DNA of 49,694 nucleotides. It comes from Streptomyces sp. MP131-18 (GTDB taxonomy: Bacteria; Actinomycetota; Actinomycetes; Streptomycetales; Streptomycetaceae). Below the pieces are notes generated by a model. It was not told the origin of the DNA, searched no databases, and saw nothing but the letters and a program-made list of their open reading frames with translations. The stretch spans positions 6,339,967-6,389,660 of the forward strand of contig NZ_LZNS01000001.1 of NCBI RefSeq assembly GCF_001984575.1, written 5' to 3'. The first letter of the stretch is position 1. Each line of letters begins with the position of its first letter. Shown in pieces: positions 7,856 to 15,789 of the stretch. The translations under genes were made by a program, and so were the position numbers.

Positions 7856-7861
7856 TACGGT
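7856..7861 (+). promoter_or_regulatory. -10 element for a leaderless RDD gene message
   Basis: TACGGT ends exactly 6 bases before the GTG at 7868, and no Shine-Dalgarno is visible. CTGACG at 7830-7835 is a weak -35 with a rather long 20-base spacer. Confidence 0.45.
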
Positions 7862-7867
7862 TGAGGC

Positions 7868-8332
7868 GTGGACAATCGGCAGGCACTTGGCTCATGGCTC
7901 TCCGGGCCCCGCGCGGCGGCCGAGGACATGGGCATCGACTTCGGTTACCGCGGACAGCGGCTCGGCCTCCCCGAGGAGGGCCCCGGCTCGGTGGCGCCCC
8001 TGGGCAAGCGGGTCGGCGCCATTCTCGTCGACTGGGGGCTCTGCTTGCTGATCGCATACGGTCTGCTCACCCAGGAGCCGGCCTCCGTCAGCAACTGGAC
8101 CCTGATCGTCTTCGTCGTGATGACCCTGATCACCGTCGGGACGCTCGGCATGACGCCGGGCAAACGGCTGTTCCACCTGCGGGTCATCGCCCTCGACGGG
8201 CAGCGGCTGAGCTTCCCCCGCGCCGCGCTGCGGACCCTGCTCCTGGCCCTGGCCATCCCGCCACTGGTCTGGGACCGCGACACCCGCGGCCTGCACGACC
8301 GCCTCGCCGGCGCGGTCCAGGTCCGCACCTGA
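7868..8332 (+). CDS. RDD-family integral membrane protein
   Basis: A 154-residue protein with an N-terminal soluble stretch of about 45 residues and two or three hydrophobic segments (roughly 50-67, 76-96 and 117-133). The RDD-family signature is visible as LGKRVGAILVDW (Arg and Asp in the first segment), GMTPGKRLFHLRVI, and DRDTRGLHDRLAG near the C-terminus. RDD proteins are small membrane proteins; some are implicated in ion transport, but most have no assigned function. The GTG start has no ribosome site and looks leaderless. It is divergent from glnA and convergent with the DUF4191 gene. Confidence 0.85.
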   Translation: MDNRQALGSWLSGPRAAAEDMGIDFGYRGQRLGLPEEGPGSVAPLGKRVGAILVDWGLCLLIAYGLLTQEPASVSNWTLIVFVVMTLITVGTLGMTPGKRLFHLRVIALDGQRLSFPRAALRTLLLALAIPPLVWDRDTRGLHDRLAGAVQVRT

Positions 8333-8387
8333 GGGGCCCTGAGGGACTTCGAGGGGCCGGGGCCCAGGTTCAGGTCCGCGTCTGAGG
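8318..8387 (+). repeat. Imperfect duplication of the RDD gene tail
   Basis: The 17 bases around the RDD stop codon (8318-8334) recur at 8371-8387 with 2 mismatches, again containing an in-frame-like TGA. This looks like a short local duplication of the gene end. No function is suggested. Confidence 0.5.
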
Positions 8388-8492
8388 AGCGGGTCAGGGT
8401 CCGAGGCGCAGGTGCCGGCCCTGCGCGTGCCCGTGCCTTCGGCGTGCGCCCGGCCGGCAGCTCCCGGGACGGAGCCGCGCTTCCCGGCCGGG

Positions 8493-8516
8493 CGGCCCGC
8501 GGTACGCCGCGGGCCG
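8493..8516. terminator. Hairpin between convergent RDD and DUF4191 genes
   Basis: A perfect 10-bp stem (8493-8502 with 8507-8516) with a TACG tetraloop, 7 bases past the minus-strand DUF4191 stop and about 160 bases past the RDD stop. The remainder of the 191-base gap is GC-rich with no other clear signal. Confidence 0.65.
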
Positions 8517-8523
8517 GGCCCGC

Positions 8524-9231
8524 TCAGCGTCCGCGGCGCTGCACGTTCCCCTTGGGGAGACGCATGCCCTTGGGCATCGGGCCCTTCGGGAGCGGCATGT
8601 TGTTCATGAGGTCACCCATGGCCCGCAGCCGGTCGTTCACCTCGGTGACGCGCGGACCGGCGAGCACCCGCGGGAACTTGAGGATGGTGGAACGCAGCTT
8701 CTTCAGCTCCACCTGCCCCTCGCCCTTCCCCACGATCACGTCGTGCACCGGCACATCGGACACCGTCCGGTTCATCCGGCGCTTCTCGGCGGCCATCAGG
8801 GTCTTCAGCCGGTTCTGATTGCCCTCCCCGACCAGCACCACGCCGCACTTGCCGACGGCCCGGTGCACCACGTCCTGCTGGCGGTTGATCGCCACCGCGG
8901 GCGTGAAGACGATGCCGCGCTTCATGTTCTCCAGGACGGCGGCCGCCGCGCCGGGCTGGCCCTCCATCTGGCCGAACGCCGCCCGCTCGGCGCGCCGCCC
9001 GAAGACGATCGCCGTGGCGAGCAGCGCGACCAGGAAACCGAGGATGCCCAGGTAGATCGGATGCCCGATGAGGAAGCCGAGGCCGAGGATCACCGCGAAA
9101 GTGCCCAGGCCGACTGCCGAGATGATCCAGCCGATCCAGCGGTCGCCCCGCTTGGTCATCTTGTACGTCAGGGCGATCTGCTTCAGTCGCCCCGGGTTCT
9201 CGGAATCCTGTGCCTTTTCCTTCCGCGCCAT
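8524..9231 (-). CDS. DUF4191-family membrane protein
   Basis: A 235-residue protein conserved in actinobacteria next to lipA/glnA, of unknown function. It has a basic N-terminus, two transmembrane segments (about 33-53 and 57-77), then a soluble cytoplasmic domain of about 155 residues with LVGEGNQNRLKTLMAAEKRR and a basic Pro/Lys/Gly tail (LPKGPMPKGMRLPKG). The ATG has no ribosome site; TAGACT ends 6 bases upstream, suggesting a leaderless message. The DUF4191 assignment is by recognition of the topology and genomic position; I cannot name a biochemical role. Confidence 0.8.
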   Translation of the reverse strand: MARKEKAQDSENPGRLKQIALTYKMTKRGDRWIGWIISAVGLGTFAVILGLGFLIGHPIYLGILGFLVALLATAIVFGRRAERAAFGQMEGQPGAAAAVLENMKRGIVFTPAVAINRQQDVVHRAVGKCGVVLVGEGNQNRLKTLMAAEKRRMNRTVSDVPVHDVIVGKGEGQVELKKLRSTILKFPRVLAGPRVTEVNDRLRAMGDLMNNMPLPKGPMPKGMRLPKGNVQRRGR

Positions 9232-9237
9232 GGCCCA

Positions 9238-9243
9238 AGTCTA
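9238..9243 (-). promoter_or_regulatory. -10 element for leaderless DUF4191 message
   Basis: TAGACT on the minus strand, separated by 6 bases from the ATG at 9231. No convincing -35 and no Shine-Dalgarno. Confidence 0.45.
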
Positions 9244-9282
9244 CGGGGCAGCACGGCGCACCGGCCCCACGGGTCGCGCGCC

Positions 9283-9501
9283 TCAGGTACCGGGCGCGGG
9301 CAGTACGGCGGGCTCGGCCCGCGCCGCCACCGCCGCGAGGGCGCGCTCCGCGTCGCGCCGGGCCGCCGCGCGGGCCCGGTCCTCCTGCACGGCCGCGTGG
9401 GCGTTCGCGAGGGCGGTCTGCCGCCCGGCCCGCAGCAGCATCCCCTCAAGCGCGCGCAGTGTCCCGGTCACGCTCGGGCGCACCGGACTGGCGTACGACA
9501 T
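9283..9501 (-). CDS. Small hypothetical protein (72 aa)
   Basis: A small, Ala/Arg-rich, probably helical protein with no signal peptide or membrane segment. Support for coding: a strong purine-rich ribosome site (GGGGAGGGG) just upstream of the ATG, a plausible promoter with an operator-like palindrome at 9554-9582, and the same place between lipA and the DUF4191 gene where I recall a small hypothetical gene in S. coelicolor. The residues RARAAARRDAERALAAVAAR suggest an amphipathic helix. I recognise no domain, so no function is proposed. Confidence 0.6.
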   Translation of the reverse strand: MSYASPVRPSVTGTLRALEGMLLRAGRQTALANAHAAVQEDRARAAARRDAERALAAVAARAEPAVLPAPGT

Positions 9502-9553
9502 GGACGGCCCCTCCCCAGGCGGTCGGACAACGTGCTCCTATTGTTATCGAACG

Positions 9554-9582
9554 GTGTTACGGGCCCATGACCCGGGGGTCAA
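9554..9582 (-). promoter_or_regulatory. Promoter with overlapping palindrome upstream of the 72-aa gene
   Basis: On the minus strand TTGACC (9577-9582), a 17-base spacer and TAACAC (9554-9559). The -35 overlaps the palindrome TGACCC-GG-GGGTCA (9568-9581), placed where a repressor would block polymerase. Confidence 0.45.
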
Positions 9583-9600
9583 TCCCGGTGAAAGGCTCCG

Positions 9601-10533
9601 TCACGCGGCGGACCGCTGCGCCACCGCCTGCTGGTACAGCCGGCCCGCCCGGTACGAGGAACGCACCATCGGCCCGGACATCACCCCGGAGAAGCCGACC
9701 TCCTCGGCCTCCTCTCGCAGCTCCACGAACTCCGCGGGCTTCACCCACCGCTCCACCGGGTGGTGCCGCGGCGAAGGACGCAGGTACTGGGTGATCGTGA
9801 TCAGCTCGCAGCCCGCCGCGTGCATGTCGCGCAGCGCCTGGCTGACCTCCTCGCGGGTCTCGCCCAGGCCCAGGATCAGGTTGGACTTGGTGACCAGACC
9901 CTCCTCGCGGGCCCGCGTCAGCACGCTCATCGACCGCTCGTAGCGGAACGCCGGGCGGATGCGCTTGAAGATCCGCGGCACCGTCTCCACATTGTGCGCC
10001 AGCACCTCGGGCCGCGCGGAGAACACCTCGGCCAGCTGCTCGGGAACGGCGTTGAAGTCGGGAATCAGCAGCTCCACGCCGGTGTCCGGCATCAGCCCGT
10101 GGATCTGCCGCACCGTCTCCGCGTACAGCCACGCCCCGCCGTCCGGCAGGTCGTCCCGCGCCACGCCGGTCACCGTCGCGTACCGCAGCTCCATCTGCCG
10201 CACCGACTCCGCCACCCGCCGCGGCTCGTCCCGGTCGAGCTCGGCCGGCCTGCCCGTGTCGATCTGGCAGAAGTCGCAGCGCCGGGTGCACTGCTCGCCG
10301 CCGATGAGGAACGTCGCCTCGCGGTCCTCCCAGCACTCGAAGATGTTGGGACAGCCGGCCTCCTGGCAGACCGTGTGCAGGCCCTCCCGCTTCACCAGGC
10401 TGTGCAGCTCGCGGTACTCGGGGCCCAGCTTCGCCCTGGTCTTGATCCACTCGGGCTTGCGCTCGATGGGGGTCTGGCTGTTCCGGACCTCAAGGCGCAG
10501 CATCTTGCGGCCATCGGGTGCGACAGCGGACAC
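9601..10533 (-). CDS. lipA: Lipoyl synthase
   Basis: A 310-residue radical-SAM enzyme that inserts two sulfurs into protein-bound octanoyl groups to make lipoyl cofactor. The auxiliary cluster motif CQEAGCPNIFEC provides Cys56, 61 and 67; the radical-SAM motif CTRRCDFC gives Cys82, 86 and 89; the C-terminal RSSY supplies the Ser ligand of the auxiliary cluster. I place the start at the GTG at 10533, which follows AGGGAG by 7 bases and gives the normal length; upstream in-frame codons lack family similarity. Downstream of lipB in the same direction (64-base gap). Its products include the lipoyl domains of the sucB-encoded E2 in this window. Confidence 0.97.
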   Translation of the reverse strand: MSAVAPDGRKMLRLEVRNSQTPIERKPEWIKTRAKLGPEYRELHSLVKREGLHTVCQEAGCPNIFECWEDREATFLIGGEQCTRRCDFCQIDTGRPAELDRDEPRRVAESVRQMELRYATVTGVARDDLPDGGAWLYAETVRQIHGLMPDTGVELLIPDFNAVPEQLAEVFSARPEVLAHNVETVPRIFKRIRPAFRYERSMSVLTRAREEGLVTKSNLILGLGETREEVSQALRDMHAAGCELITITQYLRPSPRHHPVERWVKPAEFVELREEAEEVGFSGVMSGPMVRSSYRAGRLYQQAVAQRSAA

Positions 10534-10597
10534 GTCCGGCTCCCTACACTTTCGATTCTTCGGCGAACTCCAGCGTACGCCTGTGCTTGGGGTCCTC

Positions 10598-11392
10598 TCA
10601 GACCGCCCGGGGCAGCGGGTCCGCGGTTTCCAGCACACCGCGCAGATGCCGCTCCACTACCGGAATCACCTCGGTGACCGGAACATTCCGCCCCAGCTCC
10701 TGCGAGATCGACGTCACACCCGCGTCCCTGATGCCGCACGGCACGATGCGGTCGAACGAGGTGTTGTCCGGATCGCAGTTCAGTGCGAAACCGTGCATCG
10801 TCACGCCCTTGGCGACGCGGATGCCGATGGCGCACAGCTTGCGGTCCTCGTTGCGCTGCCCGGCGTTGGACGGCGCGTACTCGGGGCCGCTCAGCCGCGG
10901 GTCGAACTCCTCGTCGTGCAGCCGCGGATCGAAGTCGAGCGCCAGGCCGCCCAGGCCGGGCCGGCCGGCGCCCTCGTCCTCCAGCGCGTCACCCAGCACC
11001 CACACCCCGCTGCGGCCCTCCACCCGGGTCGTGGCCAGGCCGAAGTCGGCGCAGGCCCGGATCACGGCCTCCTCGATGCGCCGCACGTGCGCCACGACGT
11101 CCACCGGGCGCGGCAGCTTCAGGATCGGGTAGCCGACCAGCTGCCCAGGACCGTGCCAGGTGATCTTCCCGCCGCGGTCGACGTCCACCACCGGCGTGCC
11201 GTCCAGGGGCCGTTCGCTGTCCTCGGTGCGCCGCCCGGCCGTGTAGACCGCGGTGTGCTCGAGCAGGAGACAGGTGTCGGGGATCTCGTCGGCGAACCTG
11301 GCCGTGTGCACGCGCCGCTGCTCCTGCCACGCCGCGTGATACTCGACGGCCTCGGCGCCGAACCCCAGATGGACAAAGCGCAGCTCGCTCAC
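10598..11392 (-). CDS. lipB: Octanoyl-ACP:protein octanoyltransferase
   Basis: A 264-residue enzyme that moves octanoate from acyl carrier protein to lipoyl domains, supplying the substrate of LipA. Motifs: TAGRRTEDS, GGKITWHGPGQLVGYPI, the catalytic Lys in DRKLCAIGIRV and the catalytic Cys in VPCGIRDAGVTS. It is longer than the roughly 210-230 residues of E. coli and mycobacterial LipB because about 40 acidic residues are inserted between GVWVLGD and the catalytic Lys. The GTG at 11392 is chosen because GAAGGAG lies 8 bases upstream. Shares a divergent region with the TPR regulator. Confidence 0.96.
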   Translation of the reverse strand: MSELRFVHLGFGAEAVEYHAAWQEQRRVHTARFADEIPDTCLLLEHTAVYTAGRRTEDSERPLDGTPVVDVDRGGKITWHGPGQLVGYPILKLPRPVDVVAHVRRIEEAVIRACADFGLATTRVEGRSGVWVLGDALEDEGAGRPGLGGLALDFDPRLHDEEFDPRLSGPEYAPSNAGQRNEDRKLCAIGIRVAKGVTMHGFALNCDPDNTSFDRIVPCGIRDAGVTSISQELGRNVPVTEVIPVVERHLRGVLETADPLPRAV

Positions 11393-11590
11393 GGCCGCGG
11401 CTCCTTCGTTTTCGTACACACGTTTCGCGTCTCGACCCCACTCTAGACCCGGGCCGAAGCCATCCTCCCGAGGCCCTCGGGCTCACACATATGGATGAAT
11501 CCTCGGTCGAGGAGCCGACTAAACCGGGCAGGACCGTTACATTCACGCCGTTCCAGCCGCACAGCCGTAAGGCAGGAGACCGCACCGCCG

Positions 11591-13180
11591 ATGTCCACGG
11601 AACGACCCGGAGGCCCGCCCTCCCCGCAGTCCGCCACACCGCGTACACCGAACCGCCAGCTCGCCGCACTCATCGCCGAGGCGGGATTCTCGCACGCCGG
11701 TCTGGCCAGACGTGTCGACCAGCTCGGCCTCGAACACGGCCTCGATCTCCGGTACGACAAGACGTCGGTCACCCGCTGGCTGCGCGGGCAGCGCCCCCGC
11801 GGTACCACCCCGGCGCTGATCGCCGAGGTGTTCACCCGGCGGCTCGGCCGCCGGCTGTCCGCCCAGGACCTCGGTCTCGAGGCCTGCGCCCCCGTCTACG
11901 CCGGCCTGGAGTTCGCCGCCAGCCCCGCCGAGGCCGTCGACATCGTCGCCGGCCTGTGGCGCAAGGACTCCGGCAGCTACGCCGAGCTGCGCAAGATCGC
12001 GTTCACCCCGGCCGGGCTCGTCGTGCCGAGCCGGGACTGGCTCATCGGGCGCCCGGACGACCGGGTCGCCCGCGGCGAGCCGCCGGAGGGCGCGCCGCCG
12101 GGCCAGGAGGCGCCGCCCGCCGCCCGGGTCCCCGAGCAGGCGCGCGGCGCCGTCCGGCCGCCGCAGCCGGGAGAGCCGGCGGCCCCGGGACGCCCGCCGC
12201 AGGCGCAGGGCGTCCGCCGCCCCGTGCCGCCGCCCGCGCGGCCGAGCCGCCTCGACCGGGTCGAACGGGGGCCCGGCCAGCGCGTCACCCCGGGCGACAT
12301 CGCCGCCCTGCGCTCCGTCGCCGACCTGTTCCGCACGCTGGACCAGGCGTACGGCGGCGGCCACGCCAGGCAGGCGCTCGTGCGCTACCTGGAGAACGAG
12401 CTGGAGCCGATGCTGCGCGGCGCCTACGGCGAGCAGACCGGCCGCAAGCTGTTCTCCGCCGCGGCCGACCTGACCCGGCTCGCCGGCTGGACCGCGTACG
12501 ACATCGCGGCCCACGGCCTGGCCCAGCGGTACTTCGTGCAGGCCCTGCGGCTGGCGCAGGCCGCGGGCGACCGCAGCTACGGCGCCTACGTGCTGGTCTC
12601 CATGAGCAGACAGGCGGTCTACCTGGGGCACGGCCGTGAGGCCGTCCAGCTGGCCCGCGTCGCCCAGCAGGGCATGGCCAGCTCGGTGCCGCCGGTGGTC
12701 CAGGCCCTGCTGCACAGCGTCGAGGCCCGCGGGCACGGCCTGCTCGGCGAGGTCCGCTCGTGCACCGCGGCGCTCGCCCGCGCGGAGCGCGCCCTGGAGA
12801 CGGCGCGCACGGCCGACGACGTGCCCGCGTGGGCGCGGTTCTTCGACGAGGCGCAGCTGGCCGACGAGTTCGCGCACTGCCACCGCGACCTCCAGCAGTA
12901 CCGGGCCGCCGCCAGGCACGCGGAGCGCTCCCTCCAACTGCGCAGCCCCGCCTACGCGCGCAGCAGGCTGTTCTGCCGGATCGTGCTGGCGAGCGCGCGG
13001 CTCGGCCTCGGCGACGTCGAGCACGCCTGCACGCTGGCCGCCGAGGCCGCCGCGCAGGCCAACGACATGCGGTCCGTGCGGGCCCACGAGTACCTCCACG
13101 ATTTCGAACGGCGCCTGGACCCGTTCCGCGACGCCGCGGCCGCGCGCGTCTACCGGGAGAAGCTGGCGGCCCTGGGCTGA
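11591..13180 (+). CDS. HTH/TPR transcriptional regulator (NsdA-like)
   Basis: A 529-residue protein. The N-terminal region (residues about 20-75) resembles an actinomycete helix-turn-helix: LAALIAEAGFSHAGLARRV, then TSVTRWLRGQRPRG. A Pro-rich, low-complexity linker (about 170-245) leads into a long all-helical C-terminal part with Ala-rich repeats typical of TPR-type domains (ALRLAQAAGDRSYGAYVL, AVQLARVAQQGMASS, AARHAERSLQL). Architecture and location fit the NsdA-like regulators of Streptomyces, several of which affect differentiation or antibiotic production. The ATG at 11591 follows AGGAG by 12 bases. The stop is 3 bases from the convergent FAD gene. Target genes are unknown. Confidence 0.75.
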   Translation: MSTERPGGPPSPQSATPRTPNRQLAALIAEAGFSHAGLARRVDQLGLEHGLDLRYDKTSVTRWLRGQRPRGTTPALIAEVFTRRLGRRLSAQDLGLEACAPVYAGLEFAASPAEAVDIVAGLWRKDSGSYAELRKIAFTPAGLVVPSRDWLIGRPDDRVARGEPPEGAPPGQEAPPAARVPEQARGAVRPPQPGEPAAPGRPPQAQGVRRPVPPPARPSRLDRVERGPGQRVTPGDIAALRSVADLFRTLDQAYGGGHARQALVRYLENELEPMLRGAYGEQTGRKLFSAAADLTRLAGWTAYDIAAHGLAQRYFVQALRLAQAAGDRSYGAYVLVSMSRQAVYLGHGREAVQLARVAQQGMASSVPPVVQALLHSVEARGHGLLGEVRSCTAALARAERALETARTADDVPAWARFFDEAQLADEFAHCHRDLQQYRAAARHAERSLQLRSPAYARSRLFCRIVLASARLGLGDVEHACTLAAEAAAQANDMRSVRAHEYLHDFERRLDPFRDAAAARVYREKLAALG

Positions 13181-13183
13181 CCG

Positions 13184-14479
13184 TCAGCCGGCCCGTGCGG
13201 GCGGGCGCAGGCCCGCGTCCGCGAGCACCGCGGCGGCGGCGCGGCGGGCCGAGGCCAGGTCGCCCGCCGGTCCTGGCGCGTCCCGGTGGTCGCCGCACAC
13301 GTACAGGCCGTCGAGCAGCCGGACCGGGCGGACGCCGGTGTACGGGGGCGGCACGGCGGGGACGGCCTGCGCGTCGTGGTGGGCGGCCAGCAGCTCCCAG
13401 TCCTCGGCCGTCGTCTGGTGCATCTCGCCGAGCTGGGGCCGCGCTGCCTTGTCCAGCAGTTCGGGCGGCTCCGCGGCCTGCGTGCCGAGGACGACGGACG
13501 TGACCAGCGTCCGGCCCGCGGGGGCGCGGGACGGGTCGGCCGCCGAGGCCGCCACGCTGTGCGCGACAGGACCGCGCGCCCCGGCCTCCACGACGAGCGT
13601 GGCCCCCGAGGGCACGGCGGCAGGGGCCGCGTGGTGCAGCACCGTCACCGGCCGGAAGGCGGGCACGCGCAGGCCCGGCAGCAGCCGGGCCGCCTCGGCG
13701 GCCCCCGTGGCCACGACCACGCCCCGGCAGCCGAACGTGCCGTGCGCCTCGGTCGCGACCGCCGTCGTGGTCACCGCGGTGGCCCGCACGCCGGTGCGCA
13801 CCGCGCCCGGCGGCAGCCCGGCCGCGAGCAGGTCCGGCAGCACCGCCGCGCCGCCGGCCGGCAGGCCGAGGCCGCGGCGGGCGAACGCGCGCAGCGCCAG
13901 ATCGCCCAGGCGGCTGGAGGTGGCCAGCTCCGGGTCGTGCAGCAGCACGGACAGCAGCGGGCGCAGCGAACGCTCGGCTATCCGCGGGGGTATCCCGCGG
14001 GTGGTCAGGGCGCCGGCCGCCGTCAGCTCGGGCCGCGCGCGCAGCCGCGCCTCGGGGGAGCGGCCGAGGCGGGCGAGGTTGGCCCGCAGCCAGATCCGTT
14101 CGAAGACCGGGTCGCCGGCCGCGTCGGGCTCGCCGTCCGCCGGTTCGCAACGGTCGTCCGCGGTGCCGCCGATCCGCCGGGCCGACCCCTGCCCGCGCAG
14201 CAGGATGCCACCGGTCAGGCGGCGCAGGGGCAGCGGGCGCGGGAGGCGGCGCAGGGTGGGGGAGTCGGGCAGCGAGAGCTGGCTGGCGCGGTCGAGGCGG
14301 AAGCCGTCGCGGACTTCGGTGGCCATCCGGCCGCCGATCCGTCTTTCCGCCTCGAGCACGGTCACCGTGAGCCCGGCGGCGGTCAGGTAGTGGGCAGCGG
14401 CGAGTCCCGCCGCTCCGCCCCCGATGACGACGATGTCGGCGATGTCGGAGAACGCGCGAGGCGTTCGGCGCTTAAGCAC
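13184..14479 (-). CDS. FAD-dependent NAD(P)/amine-oxidase-type oxidoreductase
   Basis: A 431-residue flavoprotein. The N-terminal dinucleotide-binding motif is VVIGGGAAGLAAAHYL with VLEAERRIGGRMATE, as in amine oxidases, phytoene desaturases and protoporphyrinogen oxidases. The C-terminal FAD motif is LYVCGDHRDAPGPAGDLASARRAA. The substrate is not predictable. The GTG at 14479 follows AGGGAGG; an ATG 30 bases further upstream lacks one. The gene is convergent with the TPR regulator (3-base gap). The 232-base stretch upstream (14480-14711) holds only a loose 9-base inverted repeat (14571-14579 and 14631-14639). Confidence 0.8.
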   Translation of the reverse strand: MLKRRTPRAFSDIADIVVIGGGAAGLAAAHYLTAAGLTVTVLEAERRIGGRMATEVRDGFRLDRASQLSLPDSPTLRRLPRPLPLRRLTGGILLRGQGSARRIGGTADDRCEPADGEPDAAGDPVFERIWLRANLARLGRSPEARLRARPELTAAGALTTRGIPPRIAERSLRPLLSVLLHDPELATSSRLGDLALRAFARRGLGLPAGGAAVLPDLLAAGLPPGAVRTGVRATAVTTTAVATEAHGTFGCRGVVVATGAAEAARLLPGLRVPAFRPVTVLHHAAPAAVPSGATLVVEAGARGPVAHSVAASAADPSRAPAGRTLVTSVVLGTQAAEPPELLDKAARPQLGEMHQTTAEDWELLAAHHDAQAVPAVPPPYTGVRPVRLLDGLYVCGDHRDAPGPAGDLASARRAAAAVLADAGLRPPARAG

Positions 14480-14711
14480 GTGGCCTCCCTGGTGAGGTGG
14501 TCGGTGCATCCGAGCGGCGGGCTCGCGGCCGGCTGGCGGCCTTGGGTGCTGCTGCCCGCGGTGGCGCGGGCCATGCCCGAACCGGAGCCGACCCTCTCAC
14601 GCCGGGCGGAATGCGGCAGAGCGCATGCACCGGGCATGGAGGCACACAGGTCGCACACCGGTGCGGGAGGTAGCAGACCAGGTCGTCCCCCGTCGATCCC
14701 GCCGGATCGGC

Positions 14712-15629
14712 CTACGCGGGGCGGGCGACCGCGGCGCGTACCGCTTCTTCGACGGTGGGGTGCGCGAAGGTGAACCCGGCGTCGAGCAGCCGCTGCGGCA
14801 GCACGCGCTGGCTGCCGAGCACGTCCTCGGCGAACTCGCCGAGCACCAGCCGCAGCAGTGGCCCCGGCACCGCGCACACGGTCGGGCGGTGCAGCACGCG
14901 CCCCATGGCCCGGGTGGCCTCGCGGTTGGTCACGGGGGTGGGGCCGGTGAAGTTGACCGGGCCCGCCACCTCGCAGGTGTCGGCGAGCAGGAAGCGCAGC
15001 GCGGACAGGTAGTCCGCCAGCGAGATCGCGCTCCAGAACTGCCGCCCGTTCCCGATCCGGCCGCCGAGCCCGGCCAGGAAGATCGGGAACAGCTTCCCCC
15101 AGGCCCCGCCGGAGCGCGCGACCACCAGGCCGGTGCGGGTGAAAACGGTCCGCACCCCGGCCGCGGCGGCCGGTGCCGCCGCGGCCTCCCAGTCGCGGGC
15201 CAGCTCCGCGAGGAAGCCGGTGCCGTTGGGGGCGTCCTCGGTCACGGCCCGTTCGCCGGTGTCGCCGTAGTAGCCGATCGCGCTGCCGGACAGGAAGACG
15301 CGCGGCCGGGTGTCAAGGGAGGCCATCGCGGCGGCGAGCGCGGCCGTGCCGAGCACCCTGCTGTCGCGGATCACGCCCTTGTACGCGGTGGTCCAGCGCC
15401 GGGCGGCCACGGGGGCCCCGGCCATGTGCACGACGGCGTCGCAGCCCTCCAGGGCCGCGGCGTTCAGCTCCTGCTCCCGCCCCGTCGGGTCCCACCTGGC
15501 CTCGTCCCCCGCCCGCGGCGGGCGGCGCACCAGGCGTACGACGGCGGCGCCGTCCGCGCGGAGCGCGCCCGCGAAGGCGCCGCCGATGAGACCACTGGTG
15601 CCGGTGACGGCGATGCGGCGAGGCGTCAT
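14712..15629 (-). CDS. TIGR01777-family NAD(P)-dependent epimerase-like protein
   Basis: A 305-residue member of the extended SDR superfamily, the YfcH-like TIGR01777 family sometimes labelled a cell-division inhibitor without solid biochemistry. Rossmann motif VTGTSGLIGGAF near residue 8; family motifs HMAGAPVAARRW, SGSAIGYYGDTG (active-site Tyr region), DWEAAA, RTGLVVARSGGAWGKL and NFTGPTPVTN. The ATG at 15629 has GAGGA about 9 bases upstream; a start 21 bases earlier lacks one. Divergent from the SDR gene. The physiological role is unknown. Confidence 0.88.
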   Translation of the reverse strand: MTPRRIAVTGTSGLIGGAFAGALRADGAAVVRLVRRPPRAGDEARWDPTGREQELNAAALEGCDAVVHMAGAPVAARRWTTAYKGVIRDSRVLGTAALAAAMASLDTRPRVFLSGSAIGYYGDTGERAVTEDAPNGTGFLAELARDWEAAAAPAAAAGVRTVFTRTGLVVARSGGAWGKLFPIFLAGLGGRIGNGRQFWSAISLADYLSALRFLLADTCEVAGPVNFTGPTPVTNREATRAMGRVLHRPTVCAVPGPLLRLVLGEFAEDVLGSQRVLPQRLLDAGFTFAHPTVEEAVRAAVARPA

Positions 15630-15698
15630 GGGCCCATCCTCGTGGATCACGCCGCGCCCCGGCCAACCGGGGCGCCCCGGGCCGGGGATTCCCCCGGA

Positions 15699-15723
15699 AA
15701 GCCCGACAGGAGATGTCGGGTTT
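15699..15723. terminator. Hairpin with T-tract in divergent region
   Basis: A perfect 7-bp stem CCCGACA/TGTCGGG (15702-15708 and 15714-15720) with loop GGAGA, flanked by AAAG before and TTT after. It looks like a small intrinsic terminator in either direction, yet lies between two divergent starts, so it may be attenuation or an operator. Further right, GCACAG (15745-15750) and CTGTGC (15763-15768) form another inverted repeat upstream of the SDR gene. Confidence 0.4.
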
Positions 15724-15789
15724 CGCTGCGAGGGTCAGGGTCGTGCACAGGCGCACACGCGTCTGTGCGGGACACGGAAGGACGAACGC

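Noticed and set aside
11543..13099. 518-codon minus-strand frame over the TPR regulator
   Set aside because: Shadow of the regulator; no recognisable domain and its stop/start positions ignore gene boundaries.
14571..14639. Distant inverted repeat CCATGCCCG/CGGGCATGG upstream of the FAD oxidoreductase
   Set aside because: Arms are 51 bases apart and short; chance occurrence is likely in this composition.
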